Part shown: positions 26,411 to 34,209 of the stretch, piece by piece | How positions within the stretch are numbered: the first letter of the stretch is position 1 | Layout of the letters: each line of letters begins with the position of its first letter | From: an uncultured Collinsella sp. | GTDB taxonomy: Bacteria > Actinomycetota > Coriobacteriia > Coriobacteriales > Coriobacteriaceae | Direction: 5' to 3' | NCBI GenBank assembly: GCA_902493915.1 | Contig: CABUQY010000003.1 | Span: 1-39,973 of the forward strand | DNA: 39,973 bases | The notes under the pieces: model-generated | What the model was told of the DNA's origin: nothing | Database searches by the model: none | Seen by the model: the letters and a program-made list of their open reading frames with translations, nothing else | Made by a program: the position numbers and the translations under genes

Positions 26411-26671
26411 ATGACTGATTCGCGTAACTCGCGTAAGGTCCGTACGGGTGTCGTTACCTCCGTCTCCGGTGCCAAGACCATTGTTGTCACCATCACCGAG
26501 CGCAAGCGTCACCCCAAGTACGGCAAGATGATGACCAGCTCCAAGAAGCTGCACGCTCACGACGAGGAGTGCACGGCTGGCGTGGGCGACACCGTCCGCG
26601 TTATGGAGACCCGTCCTATGTCCAAGATGAAGCGTTGGCGCCTCATCGAGGTCGTCGAGCGCGCTAAATAA
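26411..26671 (+). CDS. rpsQ: 30S ribosomal protein S17
   Basis: 86 residues, an OB-fold 16S rRNA-binding protein. Recognised by RKVRTGVVTSVSGAKTIVV, ERKRHPKYGKMM, SKKLHAHDEE and ETRPMSKMKRWRLIEV. AGGAGAG precedes ATG 26411. A 118-nt gap follows before rplN. Confidence 0.97.
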   Translation: MTDSRNSRKVRTGVVTSVSGAKTIVVTITERKRHPKYGKMMTSSKKLHAHDEECTAGVGDTVRVMETRPMSKMKRWRLIEVVERAK

Positions 26672-26789
26672 GCAGTCGCTCTTACGACTTGTACGTTTCC
26701 GAAGATGTGCGTATGCCTGGCTTGCATACCACAGGCCGTATAAAGGCAGCGCACCTCTCTTCGGTTCTTAGTTCGGAGGAACATCTACC
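26672..26789 (+). other. rpsQ-rplN intergenic region with a hairpin
   Basis: GTATGC (26711-26716) pairs with GCATAC (26724-26729), followed by CCGTATAAAG (26736-26745), a possible -10. No matching -35 at normal spacing was found. This gap marks the S10/spc junction and may hold a secondary promoter or a regulatory leader. Confidence 0.35.
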
Positions 26790-27158
26790 ATGATTCAGAT
26801 GCAAACCATGCTGAACGTCGCCGACAACTCCGGCGCTCGCAAGATTCGCTGCATCAAGGTGCTTGGCGGTTCCAAGCGTCGTTATGCAGGCATCGGCGAT
26901 GTGTTCATCGGTGCTGTCCAGGAGGCTACCCCTGGCGCCAACGTCAAGAAGAAGGACGTTGTCCGTTGCGTCGTCGTTCGCACCGTTAAGGAGATCCGCC
27001 GCAAGGATGGCTCCTACATTCGCTTTGATGAGAACGCCTGCGTTGTCATCAACAACGATGGTTCGCCCGTCGGCACCCGTATCTTCGGGCCCGTCGCTCG
27101 CGAGCTTCGTGACAAGAAGTACATGAAGATCGTCTCGCTCGCTCCCGAGACCCTGTAG
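26790..27158 (+). CDS. rplN: 50S ribosomal protein L14
   Basis: 122 residues. L14 binds 23S rRNA at the subunit interface. Recognised by MIQMQTMLNVADNSGARKIRCIKVLGGS, VKKKDVVRCVVVRTVKEIRRKDGSYIRF (in parts) and GTRIFGPVARELRDKKYMKIVSLAPE. GGAGGA precedes the ATG. It is the normal first gene of the spc operon, with rplX 13 nt downstream. Confidence 0.98.
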   Translation: MIQMQTMLNVADNSGARKIRCIKVLGGSKRRYAGIGDVFIGAVQEATPGANVKKKDVVRCVVVRTVKEIRRKDGSYIRFDENACVVINNDGSPVGTRIFGPVARELRDKKYMKIVSLAPETL

Positions 27159-27171
27159 TTAGGGGAGATAT

Positions 27172-27477
27172 ATGTATATCAAGAAGGGCGATAAGGTCCA
27201 GGTTCTCTCTGGTAAGGATCGCGGCAAGCAGGGCGTTGTCCTGCGTGCTCTCCCCGCCGAGAACAAGGTCGTTGTCGAGGGCGTTTCGGTCGTCAAGAAG
27301 GCCGTCAAGCCCAACGCTGCCAACCAGCAGGGCGGCATCGTTTCGCAGGAGGCCCCCATCGACGCCTCCAACGTCAATCTCGTTTGCCCCGAGTGCGGTA
27401 AGGTTACCCGCGTCGGTCACGAGAAGGACGGCAAGAACAAGCTGCGCGTCTGCAAGAAGTGCGGCCACAAGTTCTAA
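27172..27477 (+). CDS. rplX: 50S ribosomal protein L24 with zinc-ribbon tail
   Basis: 101 residues. The KOW domain is KGDKVQVLSGKDRGKQGVVLRA. The C-terminal part carries CPEC and CKKC, a four-cysteine zinc-ribbon form seen in some bacteria (C+ type). L24 starts 50S assembly. GGGGAG precedes ATG 27172. A strong terminator follows; the expected rplE, rpsN and rpsH are not in the window. Confidence 0.97.
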   Translation: MYIKKGDKVQVLSGKDRGKQGVVLRALPAENKVVVEGVSVVKKAVKPNAANQQGGIVSQEAPIDASNVNLVCPECGKVTRVGHEKDGKNKLRVCKKCGHKF

Positions 27478-27503
27478 GCTGCCCGCAACATCAAGTTGCT
27501 AGC

Positions 27504-27539
27504 AAAGGCCCGGATGCCCCACGGCACCCGGGCCTTTTT
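27504..27539 (+). terminator. terminator closing the ribosomal cluster
   Basis: AAAGGCCCGG (27504-27513) pairs with CCGGGCCTTT (27528-27537), with an inner TGCC/GGCA stem, followed by TTTC. Confidence 0.9.
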
Positions 27540-27540
27540 C

Positions 27541-27720
27541 TATCCCTACTCATTGGGGACAGACTTAAATGAGTGGCCGTTGAAATGCCGGCACCTGGGG
27601 GCGTTCATTTTCTGTCGGCAGCTGGGGACGACCATTCATTGGGGACAGACTTAAATGACCAGTCGTTGGGGGGGACAGTCTCTATGTGCCGGCAGTTTGG
27701 GACGATCCTTTGATGTCTGA
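27541..27720. repeat. cluster of GGGACAG-type repeats
   Basis: Two copies of a 22-nt sequence containing GGGGACAGACTTAAATG (27551-27572 and 27637-27658), each with short self-complementary ends (CTCATT/AATGAG in the first). Related fragments CGGCAGCTGGGGACGA (27617-27632) and CGGCAGTTTGGGACGA (near 27685-27702) alternate with them. No gene is credible here. Confidence 0.65.
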
Positions 27721-27805
27721 TGCCCCCAGAGGGGTGAAGTAATACAGCTGGGTCTGTCTTTTAGGGCTTTGGTGTTCCGCCCCTTTATGTTTCACAAGGA
27801 TCGTC

Positions 27806-27856
27806 GCATGCGCATTTACGCGCATAGCCTTGCGCGACAATGCGCATAGCCGCGCA
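27806..27856. promoter_or_regulatory. GCGCA-rich repeat upstream of the oxidoreductase-DeoR operon
   Basis: GCGCATAGCC occurs at 27820-27829 and 27842-27851, 22 bp apart, among further TGCGC/GCGCA copies. Spacing of two helical turns suggests a repressor operator, perhaps for the downstream DeoR protein. This is inferred. Confidence 0.4.
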
Positions 27857-27988
27857 AACATCTGCCAACTATGGCTAAATAATGACCGATAAGCAAATAA
27901 ATACGCAAACACGAGCAGATACGCGCGCAATTGTGCGACTATAGGTTTGTTAGAAATGAAGGACTTCCGATGACTCAGGAGGCACATC

Positions 27989-29068
27989 ATGGCAGATTCC
28001 AAACAGGCTCCGCTCGACGCCGAGGCAGCCGCAAAGGCGGCGTTTGCCTCGGTCCAGAATCAGCCGTTCCCAAACGACATCTTTACGGCTCCCGAGCTTC
28101 GTTGGGCTGTAATTGGGTGTGGCGTTATCGCCAACCAGATGGCTCAGTCTCTCGCCCTTGCCGGCCGAAAGCTCGCGGGCGTTGCCAACCGCACGCTGTC
28201 CAAGGCTCAGGCTTTTGCAGAGCAGTATGGCGTTGAGAAGGTCTATGGCACGGTCGAGGATCTCTACGCCGATCCGGACATTGACGCAGTCTATATCACC
28301 ACGCCGCACAACACGCATATCACCTATCTGCGAGCCGCTCTGGCAGCTGGCAAGCACGTGCTCTGCGAGAAGGCCATTACCCTCAATTCCGCCGAGCTTG
28401 ACGAGGCCCGCGCCATTGCCGACGAGCACAACGTCGTCCTTATGGACGCCACCACGGTGCTTCACATGCCCTTGTATCAGGAGCTGCGTCGTCGCATGGA
28501 TGTCGGCGAGTTCGGCCGCATGAATCTCGCTCAGCTCAACTTTGGCAGCTATAAGGAGTACGGCGACCTGACCAACCGCTTCTACAACCGTAGCCTTGCC
28601 GGTGGCGCCATGCTCGACATTGGCGTGTATGCGCTCTCCGTTATGCGCCTCTTTATGGCGAGCCAGCCCGCTGAGGTTGTCTCGCTGGGCAACACCTGTG
28701 AGACCGGTGTCGACGTTGCGGGCGGCATTGTCTGCCGTAACGCCGAGCAGCAGCTGGGTGTTGTGAGCCTCACGCTCCACTCCAAGCAGCCCAAGCGCTC
28801 GGTCATCAGCTTCGACAAGTGCTATATCGAGGTCAACGAGTATCCGCGCGCCGATCACGCGACCATCGTGTGGACTGTGGACGGCCACCACGAGGAGGTC
28901 CACGCCGGCACCGAAGCTTACGCCCTTTGCTATGAGATGGCCGATCTTGAGAAGGCCGTTGCCGGCGACGACTCCAAGCGCGAGCTGCTGGATTATGCTT
29001 CTGATGTTATGGAGCTTATGACCAAGCTCCGCGCCGATTGGGGAGTCGTGTACCCCGAGGAGGAGTAA
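27989..29068 (+). CDS. Gfo/Idh/MocA family NAD(P)-dependent oxidoreductase
   Basis: 359 residues. After a roughly 35-residue N-terminal extension the Rossmann motif is VIGCGVIA (41-48), with CEKAI (126-130) at the position of the family's EKP, then the C-terminal Gfo/Idh beta sheet. These enzymes oxidise or reduce sugars, inositols and related polyols; the substrate here is unknown. CAGGAGG precedes ATG 27989. The gene is 3 nt from a DeoR-type sugar regulator, which supports a role in carbohydrate use. Confidence 0.9.
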   Translation: MADSKQAPLDAEAAAKAAFASVQNQPFPNDIFTAPELRWAVIGCGVIANQMAQSLALAGRKLAGVANRTLSKAQAFAEQYGVEKVYGTVEDLYADPDIDAVYITTPHNTHITYLRAALAAGKHVLCEKAITLNSAELDEARAIADEHNVVLMDATTVLHMPLYQELRRRMDVGEFGRMNLAQLNFGSYKEYGDLTNRFYNRSLAGGAMLDIGVYALSVMRLFMASQPAEVVSLGNTCETGVDVAGGIVCRNAEQQLGVVSLTLHSKQPKRSVISFDKCYIEVNEYPRADHATIVWTVDGHHEEVHAGTEAYALCYEMADLEKAVAGDDSKRELLDYASDVMELMTKLRADWGVVYPEEE

Positions 29069-29071
29069 GCG

Positions 29072-29818
29072 ATGCTTGCGGAAGATAGGCTCAATGCGAT
29101 CGTGTCGATGGTGCAGCAGGCCGGCTCGGTTACCGTGCCGGAACTTGCCGAGGCCCTGGGCGTGACACCGTCCACCATTCGCCGTGACTTGCAAACGCTC
29201 GACCGCGCGCACCGTATCGCCAAGGTGCACGGAGGTGCGACGAGTCTGGAGCGCGCGCACGTGACGCGCGACTTGACGATCAGCGAACGCAGTGATCTCC
29301 ATAACGATGACAAGGAGCGCATCTGTGCTCGTGCCGCGGCCCTGGTGGAGCCCGATAGCTTTGTGTATATCGATTCGGGCTCAACGACCCTCAAGCTCAT
29401 CGAGCATCTTCCGCGTCTCGACGGCGTCACCTATGTGACCGATTCCGTGCTCCATGCTCAGCACCTTGCTTTGCGCGGCATGCGTACCGTGGTGCTGGGC
29501 GGCGAGCTCAAACCCGAGACCGAGGCGCTCGTTGGCCCCGATGCCTTGGCAACCCTGGACCGCTATAACTTCAACTGCGGCTTTTGGGGATCCAACGGCA
29601 TCGCGGCCGAGCAAGGTCTCACCACACCGGATATCGAGGAAGCACAGGTCAAGCGTATCTCGATGCGCCATACCGCCAAACGCTTCGTAATCTCGGACGC
29701 CAGTAAATTTGGCATGGTGGCGCCCGTCAAGTTCGCGGACTTCCGCGACGCAACGATTATTACCGCAGGCGAGGTCCCCGCCAAGTACCGGGCAATGGAC
29801 AACGTCATCACGGTCTAG
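29072..29818 (+). CDS. DeoR/GlpR family transcriptional regulator
   Basis: 248 residues. The N-terminal winged helix (MLAEDRLNAIVSMV, VPELAEALGVTPSTIRRDLQTLDR) is followed by the sugar-phosphate-sensing DeoR domain with DSGSTTLKLIEHLP, VLGGELKPETEALVGPDA and FVISDASKFG. Such proteins usually repress sugar operons and are released by a sugar phosphate. It is coupled to the oxidoreductase upstream and probably controls it. A hairpin terminator lies downstream. Confidence 0.94.
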   Translation: MLAEDRLNAIVSMVQQAGSVTVPELAEALGVTPSTIRRDLQTLDRAHRIAKVHGGATSLERAHVTRDLTISERSDLHNDDKERICARAAALVEPDSFVYIDSGSTTLKLIEHLPRLDGVTYVTDSVLHAQHLALRGMRTVVLGGELKPETEALVGPDALATLDRYNFNCGFWGSNGIAAEQGLTTPDIEEAQVKRISMRHTAKRFVISDASKFGMVAPVKFADFRDATIITAGEVPAKYRAMDNVITV

Positions 29819-29842
29819 CAGCAGGGGACGGGCTAAGGCCAA

Positions 29843-29879
29843 AACCACCACAAAGGGGCCTGTCCCCATTGTGGTGGTT
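29843..29879. repeat. GGGACAG-type hairpin with 11-bp stem
   Basis: AACCACCACAA (29843-29853) pairs perfectly with TTGTGGTGGTT (29869-29879). The loop is AGGGGCCTGTCCCCA, itself near-palindromic. The half CCACCACAAAGG recurs at 30215-30226. Confidence 0.7.
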
Positions 29880-29910
29880 AGCAACGGAAACCGAGTAGTT
29901 TTCTCAATAG

Positions 29911-29950
29911 AAAAGCGGCAACGTCCATCACGGGCGTTGCCGCTTTCGTT
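29911..29950. terminator. terminator downstream of the DeoR gene
   Basis: AAAGCGGCAACG (29912-29923) pairs with CGTTGCCGCTTT (29935-29946), a 12-bp perfect stem with flanking A and T, usable in both directions. Confidence 0.8.
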
Positions 29951-29962
29951 GTCTACCGGTTT

Positions 29963-30180
29963 GTCTACGTCTGTAACAACTGGACCGTTAAAAGTGGGTT
30001 AGATGTTACAGAGTGAGATACTTCCGAACCGCACCGTCCCTTTGTCTCAATCTGTAACATCTTGGGCCGATTTTGCCGAGTTGTTGTTACAGATTGAGAT
30101 TTTCCCTTAAGGGGGATTCGAATGTCTCGATCTGTAACAGATAGGCCGGAAAATGAGCTCTAACTGTTACAGATCGAGAC
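29963..30180. repeat. six-arm array of a 16-bp repeat in alternating orientation
   Basis: Forward arms (consensus GTCTCRATCTGTAACA) lie at 29963, 30044 and 30124; reverse arms (TGTTACAGATYGAGAY) at 30004, 30085 and 30165. Start-to-start steps are 41, 40, 41, 39 and 41. Spacers of 23-25 nt differ. The pair at 30124/30165 is perfect over 16 bp, and the A-T versus G-C difference between pairs 2 and 3 keeps complementarity. It lies between convergent genes and between two GGGACAG hairpins. Confidence 0.8.
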
Positions 30181-30212
30181 GTTTTGGGACCGCGGCTGAG
30201 CCATTGCGACAA

Positions 30213-30250
30213 AGCCACCACAAAGGTGCCTGTCCCTTATTGGCAGGTTT
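30213..30250. repeat. GGGACAG-type repeat abutting a gene end
   Basis: GCCACCACAAAGGTGCCTGT resembles the left half of the copy at 29843, and 30229-30250 is an exact inverted copy of 2147-2168. It runs into the stop codon of the reverse-strand pseudouridine synthase gene. Confidence 0.65.
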
Positions 30251-30909
30251 TAGGGCTCCCAGGGGCAGGGGGCTTCGATGTGGATGTGCTCGCCGGTTAC
30301 GGGATGCGTGAAGGACACGCTGTGGGCGTGGAGCATCAGGCCACAGGGGCGCGGCGTTCCGTACAGGTCGTCGCCAACCAGGGGATGGCGCTCGCTCGCC
30401 AGATGCACACGGATTTGGTGCTTGCGGCCGGTGAGCAACTCGACATCGATATACGAGCGCGTGGGCAGGCCACGGCGGCTCTTAAGACGCTTGAGTACCT
30501 TGACGCGCGTCTGAGACGGCTTGCCGCTGGCGCCAACGCGCATCTTGCGGCTATCGTGGCGGTCGCGGGCGATGGGCTTGTCGATGAGCTTTTCGTTCCA
30601 GTCGATTTTGCCCTCGGCGAGCGCCAGGTAGTGCTTTTCGAATGCGTGGTCGATGATCATCTGGTCAAAAGCGGGTTGCGTCTGCTTGTCGAGCGAGAAC
30701 AACACCACGCCGGTGGTGTTGCGGTCCAGGCGGTTGAGCGGCTGCATGTCAGTCGCGGCAAAGCCGTCGCCCATCGCCAACAAAAGGTCGCTAGCGTAGT
30801 CGGTAAGTGTGCGCTCGCCGGTGCCGTCACCGTGGACGATCATGCCAGCGGGCTTGTCGATGGCCATGAGCCAGGCGTCGCAGTAGAGGACTTGAGGTTC
30901 TTCGTTCAC
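30250..30909 (-). CDS. RluA family pseudouridine synthase
   Basis: 219 residues. It converts specific uridines of rRNA or tRNA to pseudouridine. The catalytic motif is LNRLDRNTTG with Asp62 (family HRLDxxTSG; here Asn replaces His). IDKPAGMIVH, ARDRHDSRKM and RKHQIRVHLA fit the RluA fold. No S4 domain is present, so it resembles short RluA-like members; the target site is unknown. The GTG start has AAAGG upstream. It lies 15 nt behind the U32 gene, another rRNA-modification candidate. Confidence 0.9.
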   Translation of the reverse strand: MNEEPQVLYCDAWLMAIDKPAGMIVHGDGTGERTLTDYASDLLLAMGDGFAATDMQPLNRLDRNTTGVVLFSLDKQTQPAFDQMIIDHAFEKHYLALAEGKIDWNEKLIDKPIARDRHDSRKMRVGASGKPSQTRVKVLKRLKSRRGLPTRSYIDVELLTGRKHQIRVHLASERHPLVGDDLYGTPRPCGLMLHAHSVSFTHPVTGEHIHIEAPCPWEP

Positions 30910-30924
30910 GTGTAAGCCTTTCGG

Positions 30925-33420
30925 TTAGCTAATTCCCACAAACATGCAGCCCGAGGTGGCGCCGCGCAGGCGGGCGGCGGGCTTGCGGCCGGCTTGAGCC
31001 GCCTCGACGGCGCGACGGACGCGAGCGACGGCACGGCCAATCTCATCGGCCTCGAGCAAGGTTCCGTCGACCATAAGACGACGGACGCCGGTGTCGAGCA
31101 ACTGCGGTACCTGCGGCGTAAGGTCGATGGGGTAGGCGTCGTACAAGCGAGAGCGGCCATGGATGTCGGTGCGCACGGGCATGACCTTGCCGTCGATATT
31201 CTTGAGCGACAGCTTGCGGGCGCGCAGGCGGCAGTTGGCGCAATCGTGGATGCAGCCATTGGCCACCTGCAGGATGCAGTGCTCGCTCGTCATAACGCGC
31301 GGGCGGCCAAAGACGGTGATGCCCAGAGCCGCGGGCGCGGCGGCGCCGAGCGAGACAATCTCGTCGAGCGTGATCTCGGGCGAGAGCCAAAACGCACCGG
31401 CTCCGCGCTCGGCAAGCGCCTCCATGCAGGGCGTGTTGTGCACCGGCAGGCAAGAGCGAATCTCGGCCGTGGCGCCAACCTGGGCGGCCAGGGCAAGCTC
31501 AGAGATGTTGCCAATAGCGACCGTGGCGCCGGCAACAACCCACGGGTCGACGCGTACGTGGTCAACGGCGCGGCAGACCTCGTCGAGTACGGGTACGATG
31601 CCCTGCTCAAATGCATCGGCGGGGGAGAGCTCGGCCGCATCGAGCGCGTCGGTGGTCATGTAGATGCGCGTTACACCCTCGGCGCGAGCGGCCTCGGCGG
31701 CCTCGAGCGAGGTGACGGTGGCGCAGATCTGCGGCTCATCGCGGTAGTGCTCGGGCGCGGGGCGGGAATCACTGGTTACAATCGCCGGCAGCTCGAGCGT
31801 TTTCGCGCGCTCCTCGTACGGTGCCAGAATGGCCTCTTCCAGCGCCTTACAAGCGGCGGCGCGCACCTTGTGCACGGCGGAAAAGCCCATACCGCAGCCG
31901 GCGTCGAGCGAAACGTCAAAGCTTGCGGCCTCAAAGGGAGAGGAGCCCATGCGCCCGACGTGCTCAACCAGATCGGCCGCCTCGACGGCGCGAGTCTTGG
32001 CGGCCTCGACGGTAAAGCCGGTGGCGGTGGCGGTGAGCGCGGGGTCGTCGCAGCAGGTGAGCGTAACGGCAAACGGCTCGCCCAGACGCGCCACAACGGA
32101 CACGTCTACGGCGCGGCGGCGCAGCACATCGCGCTTGAGCGCGGCGCCGGCGGCGTCAACGGCGCGCTGGCTTCGAATCACGCGCACGCGGCAGCCCTCG
32201 GGCATGCTACGGGGCACGCGACACTCGATAACATCGCCGGCAGCGGCATCATCGGCGGCAATGGTGGTCAGGAACTGGTCAAACTCGTTATCGTGGCGGA
32301 GCTCCAGCAGGTCGCCCTTGCCCACGGGCTCAAACAGCTCAATGCGGGCGATGGCGGCGCGGCGACGGCGATCGTCGGGCTTGAGTCCGCGTACATCGCG
32401 GTTGGCCAGGCGGCTGCCCAGCACCGTGCCCACAATCTGGCCGCGGTTGTTGGAGCGCTCGTAGCTCATCATCTCGTCGCCCGAGGTACCGTCTTGGTAG
32501 GCGTGCGTAAAGTCGCGGTTAAAGCAGCGCTTGAGCTGTCGCTGGCGGGCGGCATCCTCATCCTTAGAGGTCGAAACATCGGCAAGCATGTCATCAATCT
32601 GATGACGGTACACGTCGACGATGGAATACACGTAATCGGGGGCCTTCATGCGGCCCTCGAGCTTGAGTGATGCGGCGCCGGCGTCATACAGACGGCGAAC
32701 AAGCTGCGATGTGTTGGTGTCGCGCGGGCACAGCGCGCGCTCGCGACCGGCAGGGGAGAGCGAGCGGCCGTTCTCGTCAATTAGCTCGTAGGGCAGGCGG
32801 CAGGGCTGGGCGCACATGCCGCGGTTGGCCGAGCGACCAGCCATGGCAAAGCTCGACAGCAGGCACAGACCCGAGTAGCAAAAGCAGATGGCACCGTGGC
32901 TAAAGACCTCGAGGTCCACATCGGGTGCGGCGTCGTGGATAGCGGCGATCTCGTCGATGGAGAGCTCGCGCGAGAGGGTCACGCGGTCGGCGCCCTGCTC
33001 GCGGCACCAAAGCGTTCCGCGGTCGTCATGGATGTTCGCCTGGGTCGAGATGTGCGTCTCGATGCCGGGCATGGCGCGCTTGACCTCAAAGAACAGACCC
33101 CAGTCCTGGATAATGAAGGCATCGGCGCCCAGCGTGGAGCAGCGATGGATGAGTTGCAGCGCATCGCTCATCTCGGACTGCTTGATGACGATGTTTACCG
33201 TGACGTAGACGCGCGACCCGGCTAGATGCGCGGCGCGGCAGGCTTGCTCAAAGGCCTCGTCGGTAAAGTTGGTTGCCTTGCGGCGGGCGTTGAAGCTGCC
33301 CATGCCGCAGTAGATGGCGTCTGCCCCGGCAGCGAGCGCGGCGGCAAAGGGCTCCGGGCCTCCGGCGGGGGCCAAGAGCTCGGGTCTGCGGTTGGTGGTT
33401 CGACTGGCGGTTGCGGTCAT
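30925..33420 (-). CDS. U32 family protein (RlhA/YdcP-like, long form)
   Basis: 831 residues. The U32 signature EVFSHGAICFCYSGLCLLSS (171-190) is complete, preceded by ELLAPAGGPEPFAAALAAGA and followed by RSANRGMCAQPCRLPYE, giving several clustered cysteines. A second cysteine group (HCILQVANGCIHDCANCRL) lies near residue 700. Known relatives hydroxylate 23S rRNA C2501 (RlhA) or tRNA uridines (TrhP); true protease activity is doubtful. AGGCAGGA precedes the ATG. The downstream RluA-type gene supports an RNA-modification role. Confidence 0.88.
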   Translation of the reverse strand: MTATASRTTNRRPELLAPAGGPEPFAAALAAGADAIYCGMGSFNARRKATNFTDEAFEQACRAAHLAGSRVYVTVNIVIKQSEMSDALQLIHRCSTLGADAFIIQDWGLFFEVKRAMPGIETHISTQANIHDDRGTLWCREQGADRVTLSRELSIDEIAAIHDAAPDVDLEVFSHGAICFCYSGLCLLSSFAMAGRSANRGMCAQPCRLPYELIDENGRSLSPAGRERALCPRDTNTSQLVRRLYDAGAASLKLEGRMKAPDYVYSIVDVYRHQIDDMLADVSTSKDEDAARQRQLKRCFNRDFTHAYQDGTSGDEMMSYERSNNRGQIVGTVLGSRLANRDVRGLKPDDRRRRAAIARIELFEPVGKGDLLELRHDNEFDQFLTTIAADDAAAGDVIECRVPRSMPEGCRVRVIRSQRAVDAAGAALKRDVLRRRAVDVSVVARLGEPFAVTLTCCDDPALTATATGFTVEAAKTRAVEAADLVEHVGRMGSSPFEAASFDVSLDAGCGMGFSAVHKVRAAACKALEEAILAPYEERAKTLELPAIVTSDSRPAPEHYRDEPQICATVTSLEAAEAARAEGVTRIYMTTDALDAAELSPADAFEQGIVPVLDEVCRAVDHVRVDPWVVAGATVAIGNISELALAAQVGATAEIRSCLPVHNTPCMEALAERGAGAFWLSPEITLDEIVSLGAAAPAALGITVFGRPRVMTSEHCILQVANGCIHDCANCRLRARKLSLKNIDGKVMPVRTDIHGRSRLYDAYPIDLTPQVPQLLDTGVRRLMVDGTLLEADEIGRAVARVRRAVEAAQAGRKPAARLRGATSGCMFVGIS

Positions 33421-33592
33421 ATCCTGCCTTTCAAAATGCTCAGATAATCAAAAGTATAGTGGCGCCGTTGCGGCAGGCGATGCCCGTGCTCCAAGCGGGA
33501 TAAAGTCTTCAGCAGCTTGGGCTGGCTGACCCCGTGGAGAACCGTTCAGCTGCCAACGGGCGCCGTTGGGCGATAAAATATTCTCGCAGCGT

Positions 33593-33686
33593 GATAATTA
33601 TCTTGCATCGTGCGGAAACCTTGAGTACTATCCCAATCAAGCGCGGTGTTCAGACCGAACTGTGCCTCCCGGTGCGAACGCCGCGC
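33593..33686 (+). promoter_or_regulatory. ridA promoter, palindrome and leader hairpin
   Basis: TTGCAT (33603-33608), 17 nt, TACTAT (33626-33631) is a strong promoter. The perfect palindrome GATAATTATC (33593-33602) abuts the -35, suggesting an operator. The predicted transcript starts just before an 11-bp hairpin, GCGCGGTGTTC (33641-33651) with GAACGCCGCGC (33676-33686), which has an inner ACCG/CGGT stem. Confidence 0.6.
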
Positions 33687-33719
33687 TCATGCTCTCTATC
33701 TGATCGTAAGGAGAAAAAC

Positions 33720-34097
33720 ATGAGCAAGACCGTCGTGTCTTCCGATAACGCACCCGCAGCCATCGGCCCGTATTCCCCTGGTATCCAGACCGGCAACATG
33801 GTGTTTCTGTCCGGCCAGCTGGGCATCGATCCCGCGACCGGCAAGATGCCCGAGGGCGTCGAGGCCCAGGCCAAGCAGTCCCTCGCCAACGTCGAGGCCC
33901 TGCTGACCGCTGCCGGCGCCACCTTTGCCGATGTCGTCAAGACCACGGTCTACCTGGCCGACATTGCCGACTTCGCTGCCGTGAACGAGATCTACGCCTC
34001 CAAGTTCGAGGCCCCGTTCCCCGCGCGCAGCGCCTTCCAGGTTGCCGCCCTTCCGGCTGGCGGTCTGGTTGAGATCGAGGTCGTCGCCGCTCTCTAA
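33720..34097 (+). CDS. ridA: RidA family reactive intermediate deaminase
   Basis: 125 residues, the usual RidA length. It hydrolyses enamine/imine intermediates such as 2-aminoacrylate to keto acids and ammonia. Arg103 (FPARSAFQVA), the key carboxylate-binding residue, and IGPYSPGIQTGNMVFLSGQLG are present. TAAGGAG precedes ATG 33720. Near a purine-degradation cluster it could clear aminoacrylate made by diaminopropionate ammonia-lyase; that link is inference. Confidence 0.93.
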   Translation: MSKTVVSSDNAPAAIGPYSPGIQTGNMVFLSGQLGIDPATGKMPEGVEAQAKQSLANVEALLTAAGATFADVVKTTVYLADIADFAAVNEIYASKFEAPFPARSAFQVAALPAGGLVEIEVVAAL

Positions 34098-34127
34098 GGC
34101 GTTGGCAACAACTAAACATGACATGCA

Positions 34128-34166
34128 AAAAGACCCTGCAGCGCGTGCGAGCTGCAGGGTCTTTTG
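34128..34166. terminator. bidirectional terminator between ridA and the YheO-type gene
   Basis: AAAAGACCCTGCAGC (34128-34142) pairs perfectly with GCTGCAGGGTCTTTT (34151-34165), a 15-bp stem. Confidence 0.93.
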
Positions 34167-34209
34167 TCAAGTGACGGGTCGCTTGTGGAGCCGCGCTCCA
34201 TTTTGTTCG

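Noticed and set aside
27682..28002. 106-residue reverse-strand frame in the rplX-oxidoreductase gap
   Set aside because: No ribosome-binding site; it overlaps repeats and the next gene's start, with no recognisable motif.
29963..30180. CRISPR array
   Set aside because: Repeats are only 16 bp, alternate in orientation, number three pairs, and no cas gene is nearby.
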